5,632 bases of DNA, from assembly GCA_011087745.1 (NCBI GenBank), contig JAALLB010000127.1, positions 1 through 5,632 on the forward strand, in the 5' to 3' direction. Of this stretch, positions 1-5,608 are shown in pieces. A model generated the notes under the pieces. The model did not search any database. It was not told the origin of the DNA and worked only from the letters and a program-made list of their open reading frames with translations. Numbering within the stretch: position 1 is the first letter of the stretch; each line of letters starts with the position of its first letter. The translations under genes were made by a program, and so were the position numbers. Source of the stretch: Hyphomicrobiales bacterium. GTDB lineage: Bacteria; Pseudomonadota; Alphaproteobacteria; Rhizobiales; Rhizobiaceae.

Positions 1-2
1 AA

Positions 3-52
3 GCCTGAAACGTCAACCCCAAATAATCAGATTTTCAAGGACTCGGAGTATA
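3..52. repeat. Left copy of a 50-base perfect inverted repeat
   Basis: Bases 3-52 are the exact reverse complement of 5583-5632, with no mismatch over 50 positions. Identity ends where the left side reads ...GGAGTATAATAT and the complement of the right side reads ...GGAGTATATC. Only two bases (AA) lie outside the repeat on the left, and none on the right. This copy joins smoothly to the ruvC upstream region, so I infer it is the native one. The flanked genes are housekeeping genes, which argues against transposon ends. An assembly or amplification chimera is the simplest explanation. Confidence 0.95.
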
Positions 53-59
53 ATATAAT
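49..59 (+). promoter_or_regulatory. Tandem overlapping TATAAT -10-like hexamers upstream of ruvC
   Basis: The run TATAATATAAT contains two perfect sigma-70 -10 hexamers, at 49-54 and 54-59, about 100 bases before the ruvC start. No convincing -35 sits 16-18 bases upstream; the best nearby match is a weak TTTTCA at 33-38 with short spacing. An AT-rich stretch can produce this by chance, and its first four bases lie inside the terminal inverted repeat. It is a possible promoter for the ruv operon, with low certainty. Confidence 0.3.
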
Positions 60-101
60 ACGCATATAGAAATTTACAAAATGAAAATGAAATTGTTGAA
101 T

Positions 102-116
102 GTTTCTGTTTTGTTC
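102..116 (+). promoter_or_regulatory. Candidate LexA (SOS) box upstream of ruvC
   Basis: The sequence GTTTCTGTTTTGTTC matches the alphaproteobacterial LexA operator GTTC-N7-GTTC at 7 of the 8 fixed positions, with the correct 7-base spacer and the T-rich spacer end often seen in such sites. It lies 44 bases before the ruvC ATG. In alphaproteobacteria ruvCAB is a known member of the LexA regulon, so both place and gene fit. The single deviation is T instead of C in the first half-site. The T-rich context means a chance match is possible. If real, LexA would repress ruvC, the HODM-like gene, ruvA and ruvB together. Confidence 0.5.
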
Positions 117-160
117 ACTTTTTGCGTGCAAGGTCTTTTCGATTGATTTAGGGTGTTTTC

Positions 161-670
161 ATGCAACAAACGATTCGCATTATTGGGATAGATCCAGGCC
201 TACGCAATATGGGGTGGGGTATTGTTGACTCGTTAGGCAGTTCACTTTCATTTATAGGTGCGGGAACAATTCGTTCAAACGCAAAAGATGATTTGGCATT
301 GAGACTTTGCCAATTGCATGATGGTTTAAGCGAAGTGATCCATCAGCACATGCCGCATGAGGCCGCGGTTGAACAGACATTTGTCAATAAGGATGCAAAG
401 GCTACCTTAAAATTGGGCCAGGCTCGGGGCATTGCAATGTTGGTGCCAGCACGAGGAGGGTTGCCGGTTGCAGAATATGCTCCCAATGCAGTTAAGAAGA
501 CTGTGATCGGTGTCGGGCATGGCGACAAGGCCCAGATCAAAATGATGGTGAACATGCTTTTACCGAAAGCAAAATACGATTCAGATGATGCAGCAGATGC
601 ACTTGCGATTGCGATTTGTCATGCGCATCAACGTGGACACATGGAAATGAAGATTGCCGCATCATTCTAA
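161..670 (+). CDS. ruvC: RuvC, crossover junction endodeoxyribonuclease
   Basis: RuvC is the Holliday-junction resolvase: a dimer of RNase H-like subunits that makes symmetric nicks across the four-way junction, working with RuvA and RuvB. The 169 residues are a normal full length. The four acidic catalytic residues are visible: Asp11 in GIDPGLRNMGWG, Glu71 in VEQTFV, and Asp143 and Asp146 in SDDAADALAIAICHAH. Basic residues near Lys112 and Lys123 fit the DNA-contacting positions of the family. The ATG at 161 has an AGGG ribosome-binding sequence at 150-153, and the N-terminal motif is at the usual distance. It is the first gene of the operon, its 3' end overlaps the next gene by 17 bases, and a LexA-like box lies upstream. 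The identification is secure. Confidence 0.98.
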   Translation: MQQTIRIIGIDPGLRNMGWGIVDSLGSSLSFIGAGTIRSNAKDDLALRLCQLHDGLSEVIHQHMPHEAAVEQTFVNKDAKATLKLGQARGIAMLVPARGGLPVAEYAPNAVKKTVIGVGHGDKAQIKMMVNMLLPKAKYDSDDAADALAIAICHAHQRGHMEMKIAASF

Positions 671-1499
671 TCTCAAACACAGGCCGTATGACGGTTCAAA
701 GCCGCTTTTCAGAATTGGTCTTAGCTCGTTTGCCGATAACGCTTGGCTGGATGTGGATGAAAATACTGAGTTTTATCTAGACGAAAAAAAGAGATTGATA
801 GCGGAAATTCCTGATAAGGTTTTTCTGACAACTGAGAACACAATTGAATCGCAGTCAGAAGTTTTGGAATTAATTGTTGAATATCTCCAAGAAAATCAAT
901 CTGAGGTTAGGGAACCTGATGCTGACTTGCCGCCGTTAATGCAAGCCGCGCTGATGGTGCAAGAAGATCTGGTTATCATGGGCAAGAGAGCTGAAGGGTG
1001 GTGTTTGGTTGCCGGCTCTGTATGTTTTCCTTCTTCATGGTCCCTTGATAAAAAAATTGGAGAACCATTGCATGATGTCCATGCACCTGTGCCTGAATTT
1101 AACAAGGGGACACGTAATGCAGGCATGATTGAGCGTATTTTAGATAACCTGCAAGTTGGGATCCCGGCGGAACGTTTCGATTGGTCTGTCTACAGTGATG
1201 ATGATCTTTATCAGGGTGGTCGAACGGGTGAATTAAATGGCGATGAAGGTGATCATTTCCTACGGGTGGAACGACAGACAATTACCAAACTTCCAAATAG
1301 CGGAGATGTGCTTTTTATAATTCGCACTTACATCGACCCGTTTGATGCGCTGAAATCTCGTGATGACAGAAGAGAAATTGCTCTTGGTTTTATCGGGCTT
1401 TTGGAAAAGCTCACGACAACTCAAGTTGATTATAAAGGGTTGGACGAGGGAAGGGATGTTCTGATAACAAGATTACAGGAACTGGTGGATGCAACATGA
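654..1499 (+). CDS. Heme-dependent oxidative N-demethylase-like protein (DUF3445 / HODM alpha-subunit family)
   Basis: This 281-residue protein belongs to the DUF3445 family, whose studied member is the heme-binding, PAS-like alpha subunit of the Pseudomonas dimethylamine N-demethylase HODM. Family blocks appear in order: HRPYDG (9-14), VQEDLVIM (102-109), GWCLVAGSVCFPSSW (115-129), KIGEPLHDVHAPVP (134-147), ERFDWSVY (173-180), and FLRVERQTITKLP (202-214) leading into FIIRTYIDP (221-229). There is no signal peptide or membrane segment, so it is probably cytoplasmic. The start must be TTG at 654: an in-frame TGA at 648-650 lies just before it, and the next start-like codon (GTG, codon 34) would remove the conserved N-terminus. 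It overlaps ruvC by 17 bases and shares an ATGA overlap with ruvA, so it is transcribed with the ruv genes. No gene for the other HODM subunits is visible. Family assignment is firm; substrate and activity are unknown. Confidence 0.9.
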   Translation: MPHHSNLKHRPYDGSKPLFRIGLSSFADNAWLDVDENTEFYLDEKKRLIAEIPDKVFLTTENTIESQSEVLELIVEYLQENQSEVREPDADLPPLMQAALMVQEDLVIMGKRAEGWCLVAGSVCFPSSWSLDKKIGEPLHDVHAPVPEFNKGTRNAGMIERILDNLQVGIPAERFDWSVYSDDDLYQGGRTGELNGDEGDHFLRVERQTITKLPNSGDVLFIIRTYIDPFDALKSRDDRREIALGFIGLLEKLTTTQVDYKGLDEGRDVLITRLQELVDAT

Positions 1500-2113
1500 T
1501 CGGCAAACTTAAAGGCATTTTGGATTCAATTGGTGATGATACAATCATTATTGATGTGAACGGTGTTGGGTATGAAGTTCATTGCTCTGCCCGCACCCTT
1601 GGAAGTCTGCCATCGGTTGGTGAACCGTGCTCCATGGCGATTGATACCCATGTCCGCGAAACGGAGATCAAACTCTTCGGTTTTTCCAACGATATGGAGC
1701 GTGATTGGTTCAAACTCTTGCAGAGTGTCCAAGGGGTAGGAGCCAAAGTGGCTTTGGCCATTCAATCAACCTTATCCGCAGGTGATCTGGTTTCAGCCAT
1801 TGCACTTCAGGATAAAGCAATGGTTGCGCGGGCTCCGGGTGTTGGTCCCAAGGTTGCGCAAAGAATTGTCTTGGAACTCAAAAACAAGGTACCTGCGTTT
1901 TCTGGAGAAGCTGCTGCTGAAATGGAGCTCGCGCATGACATTGGCGATGGCGTTGCATCAAATGCGGTACAAGACGCAGTTTCCGCACTTGGCAATTTGG
2001 GGTATTCATCTCAACAGGCAGCTGGCGCAGTTTCATCAACACTTGCTCAAGCGGGTGAAGATGCCGATAGCGCGACACTAATCCGTATGGGCTTGAAGGA
2101 ATTGGCTTCATGA
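1496..2113 (+). CDS. ruvA: RuvA, Holliday junction branch migration protein
   Basis: RuvA tetramers bind the open four-way DNA junction and load the RuvB motor rings onto it. The 205 residues show all three family domains. An N-terminal OB-fold covers about 1-64 (starting MIGKLKG, with GVGYEVHC). The helix-hairpin-helix domain has its two hairpins at GVGAK (80-84) and GVGPK (115-119), the latter followed by AQRIVLELK. After a flexible linker (about 133-155), the C-terminal three-helix domain that contacts RuvB covers about 156-205 (VQDAVSALGNLGY and ATLIRMGLKELA). The ATG overlaps the preceding stop codon (ATGA at 1496-1499) and a GGTGGA sequence at 1484-1489 can serve as ribosome-binding site, so translational coupling is likely. 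Length and sequence are typical of alphaproteobacteria. Confidence 0.98.
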   Translation: MIGKLKGILDSIGDDTIIIDVNGVGYEVHCSARTLGSLPSVGEPCSMAIDTHVRETEIKLFGFSNDMERDWFKLLQSVQGVGAKVALAIQSTLSAGDLVSAIALQDKAMVARAPGVGPKVAQRIVLELKNKVPAFSGEAAAEMELAHDIGDGVASNAVQDAVSALGNLGYSSQQAAGAVSSTLAQAGEDADSATLIRMGLKELAS

Positions 2114-3156
2114 ATGATGAGCGTATCATTGATTCCGAAAAACAAGGTGATGATGCTATTGCAGATATTGATGTTGCAATGCGTCCGCAATCGCTTGATG
2201 ATTTTGTGGGACAAGCTGCAGCCCGGGCGAATTTGAAGGTTTTCATCGAAGCTGCCAAGAAGCGCGGAGAAGCGCTGGATCATGTACTATTTGTTGGTCC
2301 TCCCGGTCTTGGAAAAACAACATTGGCTCAGATTATGGCCAAGGAATTGGGTGTTAATTTTCGCTCTACATCCGGTCCCGTGATTGCCAAGGCTGGTGAT
2401 CTTGCTGCTTTGCTTACCAATCTTGAAGACCGCGATGTTCTGTTCATTGATGAAATCCATCGCCTTAATCCTGCGGTTGAAGAAATTCTTTATCCTGCGA
2501 TGGAAGACTATCAACTCGATTTGATTATTGGTGAGGGTCCTGCAGCCAGATCTGTGAAAATTGATCTGGCAAAATTTACCCTGGTGGCAGCAACAACACG
2601 TTTGGGATTGCTGACAACCCCATTGCGCGATCGCTTTGGTATTCCGGTTCGCTTGAATTTTTATGAAGCAGAAGAATTGGAACTTATAGTCAAGCGTGGC
2701 GCACGCATTATGGGCCTTCCTCTTGCTGAAGATGGTGCAAAGGAAATTGCAAAACGTGCACGGGGAACGCCGCGTATCGCAGGTCGATTGCTACGGCGTG
2801 TCCGAGATTTTGCTGTGGTAGCGGATGCTCCGGAAGTAACGGCAAAAATAGCTGATGAAGCGCTGTTGCGGCTTGAAGTCGATTCTATTGGTTTGGACGA
2901 GCTTGATCGTCGATACCTAAACCAAATTGCCAGAAATTTTGGTGGCGGGCCGATTGGAATTGAAACCATTGCAGCAGCGCTTTCGGAACCGCGTGATGCA
3001 ATTGAAGATATCATTGAACCTTTTTTAATTCAGCAAGGCTTTATTCAACGCACGCCAAGAGGTCGTGTCATGACTGAGCGCGCTTGGAAGCATCTTGGAT
3101 TACCAACACCCAGCAATTTGGCGGCAACTCAAGCAAGTTTGTTTGAAGATGAATAA
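2110..3156 (+). CDS. ruvB: RuvB, Holliday junction branch migration DNA helicase (AAA+ ATPase)
   Basis: RuvB forms hexameric rings that pump DNA through the RuvA-bound junction using ATP. In the 348 residues I see Walker A GPPGLGKTT (63-71), Walker B LFIDEIHRL (111-119), sensor 1 AATTR (160-164), the arginine-finger segment PLRDRFGIP (171-179) and sensor 2 GTPRIAGRLLRRVRDFA (219-235). A C-terminal winged-helix domain covers about 257-333, including IARNFGGGPIGIETIA and QQGFIQRTPRGR. No key residue is missing and the length is normal. The ATG overlaps the ruvA stop (ATGA at 2110-2113), with AAGGA at 2096-2100 as ribosome-binding site. RuvB is very highly conserved, and this copy closely follows the rhizobial/alphaproteobacterial form, which is my main evidence for the host group. 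The stop is TAA, and no clear hairpin-plus-T-run terminator follows. Confidence 0.99.
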   Translation: MNDERIIDSEKQGDDAIADIDVAMRPQSLDDFVGQAAARANLKVFIEAAKKRGEALDHVLFVGPPGLGKTTLAQIMAKELGVNFRSTSGPVIAKAGDLAALLTNLEDRDVLFIDEIHRLNPAVEEILYPAMEDYQLDLIIGEGPAARSVKIDLAKFTLVAATTRLGLLTTPLRDRFGIPVRLNFYEAEELELIVKRGARIMGLPLAEDGAKEIAKRARGTPRIAGRLLRRVRDFAVVADAPEVTAKIADEALLRLEVDSIGLDELDRRYLNQIARNFGGGPIGIETIAAALSEPRDAIEDIIEPFLIQQGFIQRTPRGRVMTERAWKHLGLPTPSNLAATQASLFEDE

Positions 3157-3250
3157 TCCAATTTGCACATAAACTCCTAATCTGCTGCCCAAAAACCCAG
3201 AATAAAATTGCTACCTGATTTGCAATCACAGTTACTCTCAGGATGATTTT

Positions 3251-4162
3251 ATGTTTACACGCAGACGGTTTATGAAATTGATGGGCGGCGGTTTTCTAGG
3301 CAGCATGGCATTGGGCAGTTATGCTTTTGCGATAGAGCCGCTTTACAGTTTGAAGACAACCTACTATCGCCCTCAACTTCCAAACTGGCCTGTAAATTTG
3401 AATCTGCGGGTTGCCATTCTTGCGGACATTCATGCGTGTAAACCCTGGATGACTGCCGAACGCATCCGATACATCGTTAAGGAAACGAACAAACTCAAGC
3501 CTGATGTGATTTTGCTTTTGGGTGATTATTGCACAGGCATGAATGTTGTAACGGATTATGTGGATTCGTCAGAATGGGCACCGGTTTTTGGTGAATTGGA
3601 AGCCCCACTGGGTGTGCATGCTGTTTTGGGCAATCATGATTTTTGGGAAGACAGAACTGTTCAGCGTGATCGAGCAGGAAAGCCTTTTAGCCAGATTGCA
3701 TTGGAGAAGGCCGGAATTCCTGTTTACGAAAACAGCGCGGTGCAACTCAAAAAAGAAAAACAAAAGTTCTGGTTAGCAGGACTTGGTGACCAATTAGCAT
3801 TCCCGCCTTACAGAAGTTTTGGGCACTCCAAATGGGGAACCAGAGATGATCTTGAATTGACACTCAGCAAGATTGAGGATGAGGCACCAGTTATTTTGAT
3901 GGCGCATGAACCTGATATTTTTCGAAAAGTCCCTGATCGGGTTTCACTAACCGTATCAGGTCATACGCACGGCGGTCAGGTCAGGTTTTTAGGATATGCA
4001 CCCATTAACACATCCGGAATGAAATATAATTACGGGCATGTCATTGAAGATAATAGCCACTTGATAGTTTCAGGTGGTCTTGGCTGTTCGATGTTACCCG
4101 TCAGGTTTGGTACACCGCCAGAAATCGTACTGATGGAATTGGGTGGAAACCCAAGTGTGTAG
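3251..4162 (+). CDS. Tat-exported calcineurin-like metallophosphoesterase (YaeI/YkuE type)
   Basis: This 303-residue phosphoesterase has a two-metal active site. The metal-binding motifs appear in order: LADIHA (Asp59, His61), LLGDY (Asp92), LGNHD (Asn128, His129), MAHEPD (His219) and SGHTHGGQV (His238, His240). The N-terminus is a classic twin-arginine signal, TRRRFMK (3-9), followed by a glycine/alanine-rich hydrophobic stretch and a likely cleavage site after AFA at residue 27. The protein is therefore probably folded in the cytoplasm and exported by Tat. The C-terminal GLGCSMLPVRFGTPPEIVLMEL is typical of the YaeI/YkuE branch, which also includes chlamydial LpxG, a UDP-2,3-diacylglucosamine pyrophosphatase. 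The substrate here cannot be told from sequence. AGGA at 3240-3243 gives a good ribosome-binding site. The 94-base gap after ruvB has no obvious terminator, so read-through from the ruv operon is possible. Confidence 0.93.
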   Translation: MFTRRRFMKLMGGGFLGSMALGSYAFAIEPLYSLKTTYYRPQLPNWPVNLNLRVAILADIHACKPWMTAERIRYIVKETNKLKPDVILLLGDYCTGMNVVTDYVDSSEWAPVFGELEAPLGVHAVLGNHDFWEDRTVQRDRAGKPFSQIALEKAGIPVYENSAVQLKKEKQKFWLAGLGDQLAFPPYRSFGHSKWGTRDDLELTLSKIEDEAPVILMAHEPDIFRKVPDRVSLTVSGHTHGGQVRFLGYAPINTSGMKYNYGHVIEDNSHLIVSGGLGCSMLPVRFGTPPEIVLMELGGNPSV

Positions 4163-4170
4163 TTGTCGAT

Positions 4171-4253
4171 AATTAGCTCAAACTCTGCCGAAGGGCCCGC
4201 TAATTACAATATGTTCTCCAACTGGTAATCCTTCTCTCAGGGTTTGAGTAATT
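4171..4253. repeat. Long imperfect inverted repeat between convergent genes
   Basis: The left arm, AATTAGCTCAAACTCTG at 4171-4187, pairs with the right arm, CAGGGTTTGAGTAATT at 4238-4253. There are 5 outer pairs, one bulged G (4176), then 11 pairs including one G-U. An internal mismatch is followed by GAAGG (4190-4194) pairing with CCTTC (4230-4234). It lies just past the metallophosphoesterase stop and inside the 3' end of the decayed minus-strand gene. It could fold in RNA from either strand and act as a transcript end between convergent genes. No T-run directly follows, so it is not a standard intrinsic terminator. It may be a small palindromic element or chance. Confidence 0.4.
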
Positions 4254-4291
4254 GGATCATTGGTTTGGGTATTTTGAACTTCAACAACATA

Positions 4292-4294
4292 TTA
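4292..4294 (-). other. In-frame TAA at codon 330 of the MOSC-reductase gene
   Basis: This TAA falls between SASER and YVVEVQN in the FAD-binding barrel of the fusion. The frame stays open for 37 more codons that continue the reductase fold pattern, ending VGEHIVISGPFGRV. It is therefore a premature stop rather than the natural end of the protein. RuvC and RuvB both end properly with TAA, so TAA is a normal stop here. Confidence 0.7.
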
Positions 4295-5221
4295 GCGCTC
4301 TGAGGCCGAGGTAATAAATTCCTGCGTCCAGCCCTTGGCTCCCAAATGCAGTTTTAGCCGTTGGCCAACTTTTGCCTCCGGTGCCTGCCATGGACTTGTG
4401 GTTGTTAGCGTAATGCTGGTTTTTTCATTGTCAACATCGCACGCGGATACTTCAGCTGTTCGAGGCCATAACGCATATTTGCTGGCATTGATCACAAAGG
4501 TATCTTCGAGCTTTATTTCTGCTTCACCAATAACCTTGATCTTAGCACCAACACTTACTACACCACCCTTTACAACATTGGCGTACATGCCGCAGTAAAT
4601 GTGACCGAAGTGTTCTTGCAAGCCGGGTGTTACTTCAACATCGCGTTCGCCAGTTTCCGGATTAACACCAGGGGTTGGGCATCTATCTATCGGGCGGTGC
4701 ACATCAAGTATGCAATCGCCGATTTGAATGCGTTTGCCCATCCATGAAAATTCTTCCCAGGCTGGTAGACCGGAAATAACAAAATTGCCTCTAAACCGAA
4801 GAGGGTCGAGGTTCGTTCCCAGTTTTTCATCAAGTGCTTTTACACTCTCAGTATTTATGATGGACAGGGGAGTGTCGGAATAGTCCCAGATAGACCCTTG
4901 TCCGCGATCAATTATTGTGGGTACGGGCAACTCTTCATCAACCCCAACCGGTTGCATGAAATCTCCAATTTTACCATTAGCTGCATCTAGACTGTCCTGA
5001 TCATCCATTTTGAATACAAGTTCTTCGCCCAAGATGTTCTTAAGTAGAATTGTCTCGCCGTCAAAATCAGATTGGAATTTTGACATTCCATCAACCCGTG
5101 CGTTTATATAATAATTGCGAGATGGCATCCATTCACCGGTATCTTCGGTTCCGCGGGTTACGGCATAACGACGATCATTTGGAATACCTGCACCTGCAAT
5201 CAGGCTTGCTGTTGGGATTTC

Positions 5222-5224
5222 CTA
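5222..5224 (-). other. In-frame TAG at codon 20 of the MOSC gene
   Basis: On the minus strand the frame reads ...KGFLG, TAG, EIPTASL.... Both sides match the MOSC N-terminal pattern YR[FY]P[IV]KG...E, so the stop replaces a single residue and no frameshift is involved. A single C-to-T change from CAG (Gln) would produce it. TAG also ends the metallophosphoesterase gene at 4160-4162 at a sensible protein end, so general reassignment of TAG in this organism is unlikely. Confidence 0.85.
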
Positions 5225-5335
5225 GCCTAGAAAGCCCTTGATTGGAAAGCGATAGATTTTTTCTAGAATTGTTTCGGTCATAATTATCTTGCACACTGAG
5301 TTTAACTGATTCTGAGAATATGGAACTTGTGAACA

Positions 5336-5608
5336 ATGTCACGTGAAAAAACTGCACTTGAGAACAAACTTATTGAGAATGGTCATGAAATGCAGGTGCG
5401 TGTTTATTATGAAGATACGGATTTTTCCGGTGTGGTATATCACTCGAACTATTTAAAGTATATGGAACGTTCACGTACGGAATGGCTTCGGCATTTGGAG
5501 GTTTTTCACACGGATTTGGCACAAGATGACAGTGCATTTGCCATTCACCGTATGACTTTGAAATTTGGCCCTCCAGCATTGATATACTCCGAGTCCTTGA
5601 AAATCTGA
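5336..5608 (+). CDS. ybgC: YbgC-type acyl-CoA thioesterase, 3'-truncated
   Basis: This is the N-terminal part of a hotdog-fold thioesterase of the YbgC/4-hydroxybenzoyl-CoA thioesterase family, which hydrolyses acyl-CoA and is encoded next to the tol-pal genes. The signature QVRVYYEDTDFSGVVYHSNYLKYMERSRTEWLR (residues 20-52) contains the catalytic-type Asp29 and His36. Only 90 codons are open, against about 130-150 in the family. The match runs through FAIHRMTLKF to about PPALI (80-83), then the right terminal inverted repeat begins at 5583 and a TGA follows at 5606-5608. The true gene probably continues in different sequence, so the last eight or so codons are suspect. ATG 5336 has GGAA at 5322-5325. 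Met19 (5390) is an alternative start closer to the family's usual N-terminus. The missing neighbours tolQRAB-pal would be expected to the right. Confidence 0.88.
   Translation: MSREKTALENKLIENGHEMQVRVYYEDTDFSGVVYHSNYLKYMERSRTEWLRHLEVFHTDLAQDDSAFAIHRMTLKFGPPALIYSESLKI

Larger units (their letters stand above)
4178..5281 (-). pseudogene. Broken MOSC / FAD-binding reductase fusion gene (two in-frame stops, C-terminus lost)
   Basis: Read from the ATG at 5281-5279, one continuous frame shows the remains of a MOSC protein fused to an oxidoreductase. The MOSC N-terminal barrel starts IYRFPIKGFLG, then TAG at codon 20 (5224-5222), then EIPTASLIAG and PNDRRYAV. The MOSC core follows, with RFRGN, WMGKRIQIGD, RPIDRC (the conserved Cys, codon 201) and NPETGERD. 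From about codon 271 the sequence WPRTAEVSA, VGQRLKLHL, WTQEFITSA resembles the FAD-binding barrel of ferredoxin-NADP-type reductases. A TAA at codon 330 (4294-4292) interrupts it, yet the same frame continues with YVVEVQNTQTNDP and VGEHIVISGPFGRV, the expected GPxG end of that barrel, before TGA at 4180-4178. The NAD-binding and 2Fe-2S domains known in full MOSC-FAD oxidoreductase fusions are missing. An ATG at 5128 could start a 278-residue product, but it would lack the MOSC N-terminal motif. I judge it a decaying gene. Sequencing error could explain one stop, but less easily both plus the truncation. Confidence 0.8.

Noticed and set aside
1..69. Open plus-strand frame ending in TAG at 67-69, possibly the tail of an upstream gene.
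   Set aside because: Only 22 codons are visible, it resembles no protein I know (it is not a YebC end), and it lies mostly in the terminal repeat. It cannot be told from chance.
1782..2081. 99-codon plus-strand frame inside ruvA, and other antisense or offset frames within ruvB, ruvC and the HODM-like gene.
   Set aside because: They lie wholly inside well-conserved genes, have no family resemblance and are shadows of those genes.
3157..3250. Terminator after ruvB.
   Set aside because: Only a 5-base stem (ATTGC...GCAAT) in the middle of the gap was seen, with no T-run, which is too weak to call.
4292..5128. Intact 278-residue MOSC protein starting at 5128.
   Set aside because: Clear MOSC N-terminal sequence continues upstream in frame to 5281 across a TAG, and reductase sequence continues downstream past the TAA, so the ORF is the middle of a broken gene.
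5282..5335. Divergent promoters between the MOSC remnant and ybgC, for example TTGCAC at 5289-5294.
   Set aside because: No -10 hexamer lies at an acceptable spacing in either direction.
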